Below are positions 1-8,208 of a stretch of 13,373 nt of DNA, in pieces. How positions within the stretch are numbered: position 1 is the stretch's first letter; every line of letters begins with the position of its first letter. The stretch comes from Helicobacteraceae bacterium (lineage in GTDB: Bacteria > Campylobacterota > Campylobacteria > Campylobacterales > Sulfurimonadaceae). The position numbers and the translations under genes are program-made. The DNA is taken from assembly GCA_030642185.1 (NCBI GenBank), contig DAOWOG010000008.1, positions 1 to 13,373 on the forward strand. Reading direction: 5' to 3'. Below the pieces are notes generated by a model. It worked only from the letters and a program-made list of their open reading frames with translations, was not told the DNA's origin and did no database searches.

Positions 1-438
1 ACCATTGAGTACGACAGCCTGTTACAGGATTTCAAAGAAATTCTAAGAAAAAAAGGTGATAAATTCACTAAACAGCGCGGATGTATTCTCGAAGCACTCT
101 ATAATTCAAATGAACATCTCTCACCGGAAGCGCTGCACCGTCTGATTCAGGATAACTATCCGGAGCTTAATATCGGCATTGCTACCGTTTACCGTACTCT
201 TTCCATGCTGGAAGATGAAAATATCGTCACATCGCTCTCTTTTGGTGCTCAGGGGAAAAAATATGAACTTGGTCTGAAAAAGCATCATGATCATATGATC
301 TGTACCAAGTGCGGTGCGATCATGGAGTTTGTCGATGAGCAGATCGAAGAACGACAGCATAAAATTGCCGAAGAACTCGGCTTTAAGATGCAGGATCACT
401 CCATGCAGATCTATGGGATCTGTAAAAACTGTCAATAA
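1..438 (+). CDS. fur: Ferric uptake regulator (Fur family), 5' end cut by window
   Basis: This is a metal-dependent transcriptional repressor that binds Fe(II) and shuts off iron-uptake genes in the cytoplasm. The frame is open from base 1, giving 145 residues; Campylobacter Fur starts only some 5-10 residues further upstream, so little is missing. The N-terminal winged helix is visible, including the recognition-helix segment NIGIATVYRTL (about residues 57-67 of the visible part). The dimerisation and metal-binding half has HHDH (95-98), Cys101-x2-Cys104 and a C-terminal Cys141-x2-Cys144. These are the usual histidine metal ligands and the two CxxC pairs of a structural zinc site. lysS follows after 30 nt, and fur-lysS-glyA is a conserved Campylobacterota arrangement. 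PerR is a close relative. I prefer Fur because of the gene order and the resemblance to Campylobacter Fur (GKKYEL, HHDHMIC). Confidence 0.93.
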   Translation, partial: TIEYDSLLQDFKEILRKKGDKFTKQRGCILEALYNSNEHLSPEALHRLIQDNYPELNIGIATVYRTLSMLEDENIVTSLSFGAQGKKYELGLKKHHDHMICTKCGAIMEFVDEQIEERQHKIAEELGFKMQDHSMQIYGICKNCQ

Positions 439-468
439 TCATTACTAATACTATCAAAGGAGTGCCGT

Positions 469-1986
469 TTGGCATTTGAAAATCAATATATTCAACAGCG
501 GATCGAAAAAGCAAACCAGTTAAAAGAACTGGGTATCAACCCTTACGCCAACAATTCCGACAGAAACACCACCATAGCAAAATTTATGAACGTCAATTCA
601 GACATTGGCACACTTGAAGATAAGAGAGATGAAAATCGTCACTATATTGTTGCAGGCAGAATAAAACTGTTCCGTTTGATGGGAAAAGCAAGTTTTCTCA
701 AGATTGAAGATGAGAGCGGGCTTTTGCAGATTTATGTCGCACGCGATAATCTGCCGGAAGGTTTTTACAATACGATTTTCAAAAAAAATATTGAAGTCGG
801 CGATATTATTGAAGTCGGAGGCTACCCTTTCGTCACTAACAAGGGTGAACTCACACTTCACGTCAGTGATCTTAAAATCCTGACAAAAGCCATCTCACCG
901 CTTCCGGAAAAATTTCACGGTGTTACCGATAAAGAGATCCGATACCGACAGCGCTATCTTGATCTGATCATGAATGCAGAAGTCCGCAAGACATTTCATA
1001 CCCGATCCAGAGTGATCAGTCTGACACGCCGTTTCTTTGAAGATAAAGGCTTTTTGGAAGTTGAAACACCGATGATGCATCCGATCGCCGGCGGTGCCAA
1101 TGCCAAACCTTTTGTGACACTTCATAATGCACTCGGAGTGGAGCGCTATCTTCGCATTGCACCGGAACTTTACCTCAAACGCCTGATCGTCGGCGGTTTT
1201 GAAGCTGTATTTGAAATCAACCGCAACTTTAGAAATGAAGGAATGGATGCAACCCATAACCCTGAATTTACATCGATCGAATTTTACTGGGCTTATAAAA
1301 CCTACAAAGACCTGATCGTTATTACCAAAGAGTATTTCGAATACCTGTTTGACCATCTTGAACTGCCGACCCTATTGCCATATGGCGATCTGGAAGTAGA
1401 TTTTTCCAAATTTACTGAAATTCCGCTGGTTGAATCACTCAGTGTCATCGGCAATGTTCCGGAAGCCATCGTAAATGACAAAGAGAAAATCATCGCCTAC
1501 CTTAAAGAGAAGCACATCGATGTCAATGCAAGTATGAATCTGGGACAGCTTCAGGGAGAACTTTTTGACGAATATGTTGAAGGCAAACTGATCAATCCGA
1601 CTTTTATTACCCACTATCCTGTTGAGATATCACCTCTTGCACGACGAAATGATGAAAACCCCGAGTTGACCGACCGTTTTGAGCTCTTCATTGCCGGACG
1701 TGAGATCGCCAATGCTTTTAGCGAGCTGAATGATCCTGTTGATCAGCTTGAGCGCTTTGAGGGCCAGATGCAGGCCAAAGAGTCCGGCGGAGATGACGAA
1801 GCACATGAAATGGATGAAGATTTTGTGATTGCACTCAGTTACGGTATGGCACCGACTGCCGGTCAGGGTATCGGAATCGACCGCCTCGTTATGCTGTTGA
1901 CTAATGAGCATTCCATCCGAGACGTACTTCTGTTCCCGGCCATGAAACCGCAAACACAAGAAACAAAACCTGAGGAAGAGGAATAA
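469..1986 (+). CDS. lysS: Lysine--tRNA ligase, class II
   Basis: This enzyme charges tRNA-Lys with lysine using ATP in the cytoplasm. It has 505 residues, the same length as the E. coli enzyme. An N-terminal OB-fold anticodon-binding domain (about 60-150; [18 protein letters not shown]) precedes the class II catalytic core. Motif 2 lies at about 245-272 ([20 protein letters not shown]) and motif 3 at 465-475 ([11 protein letters not shown], with the ATP-binding Arg472). The start is a TTG at 469, chosen because AAAGGAG (456-462) sits 6 nt upstream and the protein begins where the family does. The C-terminus carries a short acidic tail ending in four Glu. glyA begins 1 nt after the stop, so the two are surely co-transcribed and probably translationally coupled. 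Confidence 0.97.
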   Translation: MAFENQYIQQRIEKANQLKELGINPYANNSDRNTTIAKFMNVNSDIGTLEDKRDENRHYIVAGRIKLFRLMGKASFLKIEDESGLLQIYVARDNLPEGFYNTIFKKNIEVGDIIEVGGYPFVTNKGELTLHVSDLKILTKAISPLPEKFHGVTDKEIRYRQRYLDLIMNAEVRKTFHTRSRVISLTRRFFEDKGFLEVETPMMHPIAGGANAKPFVTLHNALGVERYLRIAPELYLKRLIVGGFEAVFEINRNFRNEGMDATHNPEFTSIEFYWAYKTYKDLIVITKEYFEYLFDHLELPTLLPYGDLEVDFSKFTEIPLVESLSVIGNVPEAIVNDKEKIIAYLKEKHIDVNASMNLGQLQGELFDEYVEGKLINPTFITHYPVEISPLARRNDENPELTDRFELFIAGREIANAFSELNDPVDQLERFEGQMQAKESGGDDEAHEMDEDFVIALSYGMAPTAGQGIGIDRLVMLLTNEHSIRDVLLFPAMKPQTQETKPEEEE

Positions 1987-1987
1987 A

Positions 1988-3235
1988 ATGAGTTTTTTAA
2001 AAGAATTTGACAGTGAAATTTATGATCTATGTGAGAAAGAGGCTATTCGCGAAACAGACCACCTTGAGATGATCGCATCAGAGAACTTCACTCTGCCGGC
2101 CGTCATGGAAGCAATGGGTTCTGTTTTTACCAATAAATACGCTGAAGGCTATCCGGGAAAACGCTACTACGGCGGTTGTGAATATGCCGACAGTGTTGAA
2201 CAGCTTGCCATTGATCGTGCCTGTGAACTTTTCGGATGCAACTTTGCCAATGTACAGCCGCACTCCGGTTCCCAGGCAAACGGTGCAGTTTATGCGGCAT
2301 TGATCAAAGCGGGCGATAAAATTCTTGGTATGGATCTCAGCCACGGCGGGCACCTTACCCATGGAAGTAAGCCAAGTTTTTCCGGAAAGAACTACAGCAG
2401 TTTCACCTATGGTGTTGAACTTGACGGACGTATTAATTATGATCGTGTACTTGACATTGCCAAAATCGTCCAGCCTAAGATCATTGTCTGCGGTGCATCT
2501 GCCTATGCCCGTGAAATCGACTTCAAAAAATTTCGTGAAATAGCCGATGAAGTCGGTGCCATTTTATTTGCTGATATCGCACATATTGCCGGTCTTGTTG
2601 TAGCAGATTTACATCCAAGTCCATTCCCTTATGCAGATGTCGTCACAACAACGACTCATAAAACCCTTGCCGGTCCTCGCGGCGGTATGATCATGACCAA
2701 TGACGAAGCTATCGCCAAGAAAATCAATTCTGCTATTTTTCCGGGTCTGCAGGGCGGACCGCTTGTTCACGTCATCGCCGCCAAGGCAGTCGGATTCAAA
2801 TACAACCTCTCCGGTGAGTGGAAAGAGTATGCTGCACAGGTCATTGCCAATGCCAAAGTGTTGGCTGATGTTCTGATCAAACGCGGTTACGATATTGTCA
2901 GCGACGGCACCGATAATCATCTTGTGCTTGTCTCATTTTTAAACAAAGAGTTCAGCGGCAAAGATGCGGATGCGGCACTTGGACGTGCAGGTATTACCGT
3001 CAACAAAAACACCGTCCCGGGTGAAACACGTTCTCCTTTTGTCACTTCCGGTATCCGTATCGGCTCACCTGCTCTGACTTCACGCGGTATGAAAGAGAAA
3101 GAGTTCGATCTGATTGCCAATCGTATTGCAGATGTATTGGACAGTATCGAAGATGAAGAGAAGCAGCTTAAAATCAAAGAGGAACTGCGTGATCTGGCAC
3201 AACAGTTTATAATTTATTCACAACCGACCTACTGA
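1988..3235 (+). CDS. glyA: Serine hydroxymethyltransferase
   Basis: This PLP enzyme interconverts serine plus tetrahydrofolate and glycine plus 5,10-methylene-tetrahydrofolate, and is the main source of one-carbon units. The protein is 415 residues, typical for bacteria. Diagnostic segments are [15 protein letters not shown] near the N-terminus, [20 protein letters not shown], the substrate loop around HGGHLTHG, and the PLP-lysine motif [16 protein letters not shown] with Lys225. The ATG directly follows the lysS stop after one base. Its Shine-Dalgarno sequence (GAGGAAGAGG) lies inside the last codons of lysS, which points to translational coupling. The lysS-glyA pair is also adjacent in Helicobacter and Campylobacter. 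Nothing is unusual about the protein. Confidence 0.97.
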   Translation: MSFLKEFDSEIYDLCEKEAIRETDHLEMIASENFTLPAVMEAMGSVFTNKYAEGYPGKRYYGGCEYADSVEQLAIDRACELFGCNFANVQPHSGSQANGAVYAALIKAGDKILGMDLSHGGHLTHGSKPSFSGKNYSSFTYGVELDGRINYDRVLDIAKIVQPKIIVCGASAYAREIDFKKFREIADEVGAILFADIAHIAGLVVADLHPSPFPYADVVTTTTHKTLAGPRGGMIMTNDEAIAKKINSAIFPGLQGGPLVHVIAAKAVGFKYNLSGEWKEYAAQVIANAKVLADVLIKRGYDIVSDGTDNHLVLVSFLNKEFSGKDADAALGRAGITVNKNTVPGETRSPFVTSGIRIGSPALTSRGMKEKEFDLIANRIADVLDSIEDEEKQLKIKEELRDLAQQFIIYSQPTY

Positions 3236-3242
3236 TCAAACG

Positions 3243-3785
3243 GTGTTAATGAAAGAAAGCAGCAAAGTATTTCCCATAGGCCTCAACAGAGGCCATTACT
3301 GGATAAAACGTGACTATATTGTCAAAGAGATCACCTTTAATAATCGAACATTTTTTTCAAAATACGAGCGTATCGATGCACCTTTGAATGATGAATTGAT
3401 TCATCTGCATACTCAACATAAAATCACACTGGCACATTCGCCGATATTACCGAATGAGATGGTCAAAAATATTGTGATCGATTATAACGGCAGTGAAAAA
3501 GAACGGTTTCTCCACTATGCCATGCAGGTATTTATCGACCTTCAAATCGAAAATTGGGCCTTCTTTGACTCAAAAACAGCCGGACACCTTCATATTTACC
3601 TTCAGTATGCACCAATGGCTTTACAAGATGCGGTCCAACTGGGTAAAATTATCTCAAATAAACTGGAACAAAAAATGATGAAACATTGGCGAATTTATCC
3701 CAATGACAATCTTCCCGAAGATTATAATATTTTAAATCTCCCATATCTATACCAAGTAACAGACAAAGGACTATCAAATGGATGA
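3243..3785 (+). CDS. DUF1882 family protein of unknown function
   Basis: The function is unknown. The protein has 180 residues, is soluble-looking, and has no signal peptide or membrane segment. The sequence resembles the DUF1882 family, found next to glyA in Campylobacterota (from memory Cj0403 in C. jejuni and HP0184 in H. pylori). Visible features are an N-terminal half rich in aromatic and basic residues (GLNRGHYWIKRDYIV), a hydrophobic strand ending in IVIDYNGSE (77-85), and SKTAGHLHIYLQY (110-122). The last two loosely recall motifs I and II of archaeo-eukaryotic primase-like folds; see findings. The GTG at 3243 or the ATG at 3249 could be the start, as neither has a strong ribosome site. 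The gene starts 7 nt after glyA, and its stop overlaps the next gene's start by 8 nt, so it sits within the operon. Confidence 0.85.
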   Translation: MLMKESSKVFPIGLNRGHYWIKRDYIVKEITFNNRTFFSKYERIDAPLNDELIHLHTQHKITLAHSPILPNEMVKNIVIDYNGSEKERFLHYAMQVFIDLQIENWAFFDSKTAGHLHIYLQYAPMALQDAVQLGKIISNKLEQKMMKHWRIYPNDNLPEDYNILNLPYLYQVTDKGLSNG

Positions 3786-4530
3786 AAACCAGGAACTCAA
3801 CGACATCATCTTAAACAAAAGTGACAGCAAAAGCAATAACAATAAAATTTTGTTGGCAATTGCAACACTTTCAATTCTCCTGATCATTGTTGTCGTTACG
3901 ATGAATCAGATCAACAATCCGGGCACAGGAAATCTTCCCAAGGCAGCGCTTCCTTCTGAAAAACCTGATCTGATCAATGTTGAAAAAGATGATCCGCTCT
4001 TTGAACCGGTCACTGTGATTGAAGAAGAGATATCCGAAAAAGACGCTGTAGCAAAAAGTGATCTTGATCAGGTTGTCAAACAAATCAAACAGAAGTCAAA
4101 ACCTGCATATGCTGAACCTGATATCGCTGAAGCGCCTATGGAGGTGATTTTGCATCGAGATGGTGATGAACTGCGTATTGAAGTGGACCAGATGGAACAG
4201 GTACCGAGAATCGAAAAGCCTGTCAAGGTAAAAACAGCACCAAAAAGCAAAGCTGTCAAGCCGAAAAAGGTTTCGAAAAAGGCCGTTGTCTCCGGCAGTA
4301 TGTACATTCAAGTCGGTTCATTCAGCAAATACACACCCAATAAAAAATTTCTTCGCACTATTACCGATAATGGCTATACATACTCCTATCATCGGGTTGT
4401 GCGTAACGGTAAAATCATCAATAAAGTACTCATCGGTCCATTTGCAAATCGTGCAGAAGCTAAAACGGCCCTGGTAAAAGTCCGTAAAAATATTGAACCT
4501 ACTGCATTCATACTCTCCAGCCTCAAATAA
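3778..4530 (+). CDS. SPOR-domain inner-membrane protein
   Basis: This is a single-pass membrane protein expected to bind peptidoglycan in the periplasm. In 250 residues it has a short acidic cytoplasmic N-terminus, one hydrophobic helix at 24-42, a long Pro/Lys/Glu-rich linker (about 45-170), and a C-terminal SPOR domain at about 174-249. The SPOR domain begins MYIQVGSFSKY and contains VLIGPFANRAEAKTALVKV. SPOR domains of FtsN, DedD and DamX bind glycan strands stripped of stem peptides at the division site, so a role in division or wall remodelling is likely but inferred. The ATG is preceded by AAAGGA (3765-3770) and overlaps the end of the DUF1882 gene. The equivalent C. jejuni locus also has a transmembrane protein at this place. 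FtsN itself is not claimed. Confidence 0.88.
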   Translation: MDENQELNDIILNKSDSKSNNNKILLAIATLSILLIIVVVTMNQINNPGTGNLPKAALPSEKPDLINVEKDDPLFEPVTVIEEEISEKDAVAKSDLDQVVKQIKQKSKPAYAEPDIAEAPMEVILHRDGDELRIEVDQMEQVPRIEKPVKVKTAPKSKAVKPKKVSKKAVVSGSMYIQVGSFSKYTPNKKFLRTITDNGYTYSYHRVVRNGKIINKVLIGPFANRAEAKTALVKVRKNIEPTAFILSSLK

Positions 4531-4538
4531 CGAGGCTG
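4518..4538 (+). repeat. Hairpin over the SPOR gene stop, in the trpE leader
   Basis: A perfect 7-bp inverted repeat (CAGCCTC at 4518-4524, GAGGCTG at 4532-4538) has a 7-nt loop that contains the SPOR-gene stop codon. It is followed by CTCTTTAAG, so only a weak T tract. It may be a partial terminator or processing site that lowers expression of trpE relative to upstream genes. No leader peptide with Trp codons is visible, so classical trp attenuation is not supported. Confidence 0.4.
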
Positions 4539-4557
4539 CTCTTTAAGAAAGGTTACC

Positions 4558-5964
4558 TTGATTCACCATTCACAATTTATACTCGATCAGTTTGCTCCGA
4601 TTGCTGTCTATCAAAAAATCAAGTCCTATTTTGATGATGAAATAACCTTTCTGTTTGAAAGTGCCGGCAATACCGAAGGAAACTACAGCATCATTATTAT
4701 TGGGGCACGTGAACGTCTTCAATACAAAGATAACAGTACCTTTTATACCGATGCCGATGCCGTTACAAGCCGGCTTGAGACATCTCCTTTTGAATTTTTA
4801 AAAAAGTATTATGAAGAGATAGATACAACTCCCTATAAAGAGGCCTGTAAACAACTGAATGTGGGCTATGTAGATGGCTTTATCGGCTACATCGGCTATG
4901 ATATGGTCAAAGTATTTGAGCCGGTTTTGGCAGATTTTATGGACGGTCTTGAAGATACGATGAAAACACCGGACATGGATCTCATACTGCCTAAAATGCT
5001 GGCTGTCTATTCACATAAAAATCATCAGATCACGCTGATCAGTACTCAAGATGCCATGGTCAAAGAGTTTGACAATCTTGAAACATCACTCAAAGGCTCC
5101 TACCGCTATACGCCGATCAAACCGATGGAAGATGATAAAGGCGGCTCCTTCTCTTTCAGCAAAGATCATTTTTTCAAGATGGTTGCACAGTCAAAAGAGA
5201 TGATCAAAAGCGGTGACGTCTTTCAAATTTTGATGACAAATCGCTATACCCGAAATGCCCATGTCGATCCATTTAGCTTTTACAGGATACTTCGTACCAA
5301 AAACCCCTCTCCCTATATGTTTTTGATGGAGTACGAAGATTTCAGCATTGTCGGAAGTTCTCCGGAAGTGATGGTACGTTTAAATGATGGCGAACTTCTG
5401 CTGCGCCCGATTGCCGGTACCCGTAAACGGGGTGCCACCAAAGAACGGGACAAAGAGCTGGAGGAAGAACTCCTGTCAGATCCGAAAGAGCTGGCCGAGC
5501 ACCTGATGCTGATCGATCTTGGACGCAATGATGTCGGACGTGTGGCCAAACCGTCAACGGTAAAAGTAGAAGATATGATGCATATCGAACGCTATTCGCA
5601 TGTCATGCATATCGTTACCGATGTCGTTGCTGAACTTCAAGATGATAAAGACATGTTCGATCTTTTTGCTGCAACCTTTACGGCCGGAACCATGACCGGC
5701 GCTCCTAAAATACGTGCGATGGAGCTCATAGCAGAGTATGAAGGCCTCAAACGCGGTTTCTACAGTGGCGCTATCGGTTATTTCGGTTTTGACGGCAATA
5801 TGGACAGTGCGATCACGATCCGTACGTCATTGGTAATGCCGGACAAAGTCATCCTGCAGGCCGGAGCAGGTATCGTCGCTGATTCCATCGATGAACTTGA
5901 ATACCTTGAGGTCCATAATAAGCTCGGGGCACTCATGAGCGCACTCGATGACCTCAATTCATGA
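4558..5964 (+). CDS. trpE: Anthranilate synthase component I (TrpE)
   Basis: This is the large subunit that converts chorismate plus ammonia to anthranilate and pyruvate, the first step of tryptophan synthesis. It needs a TrpG glutaminase, not encoded here. In 468 residues it shows the chorismate-binding core: PIAGTRKRG (284-292), EHLMLIDLGRNDVGRV (314-329), TFTAGTMTGAPKIRAMELI (about 373-391) and LQAGAGIVADS (about 433-443). Ala286 in PIAGT argues for anthranilate synthase; aminodeoxychorismate synthase PabB typically has Lys there. FLFESAG (31-37) matches the LLES-type feedback site of TrpE, so tryptophan inhibition is likely. The start is a TTG at 4558 with AAGAAAGG just upstream. The stop overlaps the aroE ATG (ATGA). 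In C. jejuni the corresponding place lacks trpE. Confidence 0.92.
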   Translation: MIHHSQFILDQFAPIAVYQKIKSYFDDEITFLFESAGNTEGNYSIIIIGARERLQYKDNSTFYTDADAVTSRLETSPFEFLKKYYEEIDTTPYKEACKQLNVGYVDGFIGYIGYDMVKVFEPVLADFMDGLEDTMKTPDMDLILPKMLAVYSHKNHQITLISTQDAMVKEFDNLETSLKGSYRYTPIKPMEDDKGGSFSFSKDHFFKMVAQSKEMIKSGDVFQILMTNRYTRNAHVDPFSFYRILRTKNPSPYMFLMEYEDFSIVGSSPEVMVRLNDGELLLRPIAGTRKRGATKERDKELEEELLSDPKELAEHLMLIDLGRNDVGRVAKPSTVKVEDMMHIERYSHVMHIVTDVVAELQDDKDMFDLFAATFTAGTMTGAPKIRAMELIAEYEGLKRGFYSGAIGYFGFDGNMDSAITIRTSLVMPDKVILQAGAGIVADSIDELEYLEVHNKLGALMSALDDLNS

Positions 5965-6752
5965 AACTCTTTGCTATTTTCGGTGATCCGGTAGAGCATT
6001 CCCGATCTCCATTAATGCATAATCATGTTTTCAGACAGCTAGGCTTTGACGGCTGCTATACACGTATTCATCTTCAAGACGGAGAGAAGCTCAAAGAGAC
6101 CTTTTTCAATCTGAATCTCAGCGGTGCCAATGTCACTGTACCGCATAAAGAAGCAGCTTTTAAAGCCTGTGATGAAGTACGCGGGTTTGCAAAAAAGATC
6201 GGTGTTGTCAACACACTGATAAATGAAAACGGCCGATTGATAGGCTACAACACAGATGCCGATGGATTTCTCTATGCCATTAAACCTTTTACAGGTATCA
6301 AAACCATTTTACTGCTTGGTGCCGGCGGTACTGCAAAAGCGCTTGCCAATAAATTTATAGATGAAGGCTTTACGACAACCGTATTGAACCGTTCAGTCAA
6401 TCGTCTGGAATATTTTAAGGCCCTTGGATTAACCTGTCATAGCTGGGAGGATATGCCTGTAGACTCCTATGACCTGATCGTTAACACGACTTCCGCAGGA
6501 CTCAAAGATGATCATCTTCCAGCTCCCGAAGCACTCCTCAAACCGCTTTTACAGTCATGCCGTTTCGGAGCCGATGCCATTTACGGAAAAGTCACTCCTT
6601 TTTTACAACTCTGCTCCAATCTTGAAATAACCGCCAAAGACGGCTCAGACATGCTTCTCGGACAAGGGGTCCTGGCCAACAGCTATTTTACAAATGGTGA
6701 GTTTGATCTTGAGAGTATTGAAGAACCCATGAAAACGAGTTTTAACTTTTAA
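5961..6752 (+). CDS. aroE: Shikimate dehydrogenase (NADP+)
   Basis: This enzyme reduces 3-dehydroshikimate to shikimate with NADPH on the way to chorismate, in the cytoplasm. The protein has 263 residues, normal for AroE. The substrate-binding start GDPVEHSRSPLMHN (8-21), catalytic Lys63 in NVTVPHKE, Asp99 in GYNTDADG, the Rossmann loop GAGGTAKA (120-127) and the NADP-specific NRS (143-145) are all present. The C-terminal DMLLGQG segment also fits. The ATG overlaps the trpE TGA by 4 nt, so translation is coupled. This is the last gene of the fur-aroE run; a new promoter follows immediately. No missing residues are apparent. Confidence 0.97.
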   Translation: MKLFAIFGDPVEHSRSPLMHNHVFRQLGFDGCYTRIHLQDGEKLKETFFNLNLSGANVTVPHKEAAFKACDEVRGFAKKIGVVNTLINENGRLIGYNTDADGFLYAIKPFTGIKTILLLGAGGTAKALANKFIDEGFTTTVLNRSVNRLEYFKALGLTCHSWEDMPVDSYDLIVNTTSAGLKDDHLPAPEALLKPLLQSCRFGADAIYGKVTPFLQLCSNLEITAKDGSDMLLGQGVLANSYFTNGEFDLESIEEPMKTSFNF

Positions 6753-6759
6753 GTAGACA

Positions 6760-6768
6760 TGTTATACT
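6760..6768 (+). promoter_or_regulatory. Extended -10 promoter for the secreted protein gene
   Basis: TATACT at 6763-6768 is preceded by TGT (6760-6762), an extended -10. An AT-rich TTTAAC at 6741-6746 could be a weak -35 with 16-bp spacing. Transcription would begin near 6775, giving a leader of about 25 nt ahead of the ATG at 6801. It starts 8 nt after the aroE stop, marking a new transcription unit. Confidence 0.55.
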
Positions 6769-6800
6769 AAAACCCAAATAATAATATCAAGGATTTGTTT

Positions 6801-7577
6801 ATGAAACATTTTTTAATGGCTTTAAGCCTGGCAGCTGTCACCACTCTCTATGCAGATTACACGATGGTACTTCAATCCGGTGAAGATCATTCACAGACGT
6901 TGCAATACAAAGATGATAAACACGCCACAATGAGTATGGGTGAAGGCTCAAAAATGATGCTGATCGGTGAAAAAGCATACATACTCACTACGAAAGATGG
7001 TGAAACGACTGTCATGGATATGGATGAGATGCGTGCAATGATGGGCGGTTTGAGTTTCAATGTTCAGGAGAGTGCCCGGCAGAAAAAAGAAGAGATGGAT
7101 CTCAAAGTCATTAAAAAAGGCAAAAAGCGTACCATTGCCGGTATCAAAGGCCAGGTCTGGACAATAGAGTATAAAGAGGATGGTGAGGTTCAGCGCTCCG
7201 ATGTTGTCGTCACCAAAGACAAACGTGTTGTCAAGGCGATGAATGCTTTTGCCAAGGTCATCAGCCGTATGGCCATGAATGAAAATGATGATGAATTTTT
7301 GGACTGGATGCAGATCAAACCCGGATATGTTATTATTGCCACAATGGAAGAAGAGGACAATTTTGAGTTAAAAGAATTTCATGAAAAGAAAATTCCCTCT
7401 TCAGCTTTTGAGCTTCCTAAAAATGCCAAAAAACAGCAAATGCCCAATTTTGGCGAAATGTTTAGAAATGATCAACAGGCGGCCGAACGTCCCAGTCAGC
7501 ATAGAGAAGTTTCCCCTCCAAAACCTCCAAAACCAAGAGCGCCTCACCGGAAAAAGTTATTGCCGATGAAGGGCTGA
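6801..7577 (+). CDS. Secreted protein of unknown function, possibly DUF4412-like
   Basis: The function is unknown. The ATG at 6801 is preferred over the in-frame TTG two codons earlier because AAGGA (6789-6793) is 7 nt before it and a clean signal peptide follows. That peptide has Lys2, a hydrophobic stretch and probable cleavage after LYA (residue 18). The mature part is rich in Met, Lys, Glu and Asp. Its alternating strands (YTMVLQSGEDHSQTLQYKDDKHATMSM, KMMLIGEKAYILT, GIKGQVWTIEYKEDGEVQRSDVVVTKDKRVVKAM) suggest a LolA/DUF4412-type periplasmic beta half-barrel. That assignment is by look only. The C-terminus changes into a Pro-rich, basic stretch (PPKPPKPRAPHRKK) and stops at 7575-7577. A well-formed acidic tail continues in another frame, so this end is probably altered by a frameshift. 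It has its own promoter and converges with recR. Confidence 0.75.
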   Translation: MKHFLMALSLAAVTTLYADYTMVLQSGEDHSQTLQYKDDKHATMSMGEGSKMMLIGEKAYILTTKDGETTVMDMDEMRAMMGGLSFNVQESARQKKEEMDLKVIKKGKKRTIAGIKGQVWTIEYKEDGEVQRSDVVVTKDKRVVKAMNAFAKVISRMAMNENDDEFLDWMQIKPGYVIIATMEEEDNFELKEFHEKKIPSSAFELPKNAKKQQMPNFGEMFRNDQQAAERPSQHREVSPPKPPKPRAPHRKKLLPMKG

Positions 7578-7636
7578 ATACGCAGGAAAAGGATGAACTC
7601 GATCAAGCGATCGATATGTTTAAAAGCCTTTTTTAG
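7556..7636 (+). other. Out-of-frame C-terminal tail of the preceding gene (probable frameshift)
   Basis: From 7556, in the frame -1 to the gene above, 26 codons are open to TAG at 7634-7636. They read VIADEGLNTQEKDELDQAI followed by DMFKSLF. The composition (Glu, Asp, Lys, Leu, amphipathic helix) is like real protein and unlike the Pro/Arg-rich end in the annotated frame. This frame has no start of its own and is closed upstream by TAG at 7502-7504, so the switch must lie between 7502 and about 7556. One extra A in the A5 run at 7551-7555 would join the two. It ends only 1-4 nt from the convergent recR stop. Confidence 0.5.
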
Positions 7637-8202
7637 ACCTTGACCCGGTCTTCAAGAGCCCTTGAGAGTGAGAGTATATCAATATTTTCCAGACTCACGC
7701 CCGTAGGCACACCCTGTGCTATACGGGTAAAACGCACATCCATACCCTGAAGTTTATCTTCGACATACAAGATAACGGCATCATTGGCGATCGAAGGTGT
7801 CAAAGCAAAAATCACCTCTTCAATACCATCTCCTACCAGTTTCTTCAGGTGAGTCACATTTAGATCAGTCAATGTATCAAGCACAAAGTAACGTCCGTCA
7901 AAGAGTCCGTTCTCTTCAATCGTCAAAATATCTTTGGCATTTTCAACAATGCACAAAAGCGTCTGCTTGCGCATTTCATCCGAACAGATACCGCACAACT
8001 CATCTTCACTCATGCCCCCGCAGGATTGGCATTTTTTCAGTGATCCAAGTGCATTTTCAATGGCGTGAGCAATTTTGAGCGCACTGAAATTATCTGTCAT
8101 AACCATATGATAAGCCAAACGGGTAGCGGACTTCTGACCGATCGTAGGCAGTTCCTGCAGTGCATCGACAAGACGGCTGAATTTTTCAAGCGAGTGTTTC
8201 AT
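7633..8202 (-). CDS. recR: Recombination mediator protein RecR
   Basis: RecR works with RecO (and RecF) to load RecA onto SSB-coated single-stranded DNA during gap repair. In 189 residues, slightly under the usual 198 or so, it has an N-terminal helix-hairpin-helix (LQELPTIGQKSATRLAYHM, 15-33) and a four-Cys zinc finger (Cys58, Cys61, Cys70, Cys73). A Toprim domain follows from about residue 82, with Glu87 in CIVENAKDI. The terminal RIAQGVPTG...LSLSRALEDR corresponds to the family's conserved end. The ATG at 8202 is the only possible start before an upstream in-frame stop. It has no Shine-Dalgarno sequence, and a -10-like box lies exactly 6 nt before it. recR near dnaJ is also seen in Campylobacter, from memory. 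Confidence 0.95.
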   Translation of the reverse strand: MKHSLEKFSRLVDALQELPTIGQKSATRLAYHMVMTDNFSALKIAHAIENALGSLKKCQSCGGMSEDELCGICSDEMRKQTLLCIVENAKDILTIEENGLFDGRYFVLDTLTDLNVTHLKKLVGDGIEEVIFALTPSIANDAVILYVEDKLQGMDVRFTRIAQGVPTGVSLENIDILSLSRALEDRVKV

Positions 8203-8208
8203 TGACGG

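Noticed and set aside
434..446. Fur-box-like AATAAT-C-ATTACT at the end of fur and before lysS.
   Set aside because: It is only one imperfect 6-1-6 unit, it overlaps the fur stop codon and lies in AT-rich DNA with no clear promoter, so chance explains it.
895..1356. 153-codon minus-strand open frame inside lysS.
   Set aside because: It lies fully within a certain lysS sequence in antisense, and its composition (many Cys, His, Lys and Phe) is that of a shadow frame.
7635..7651. AGACC/GGTCT inverted repeat at the end of recR as a terminator.
   Set aside because: The stem is only 5 bp and no T run follows it on the recR strand.
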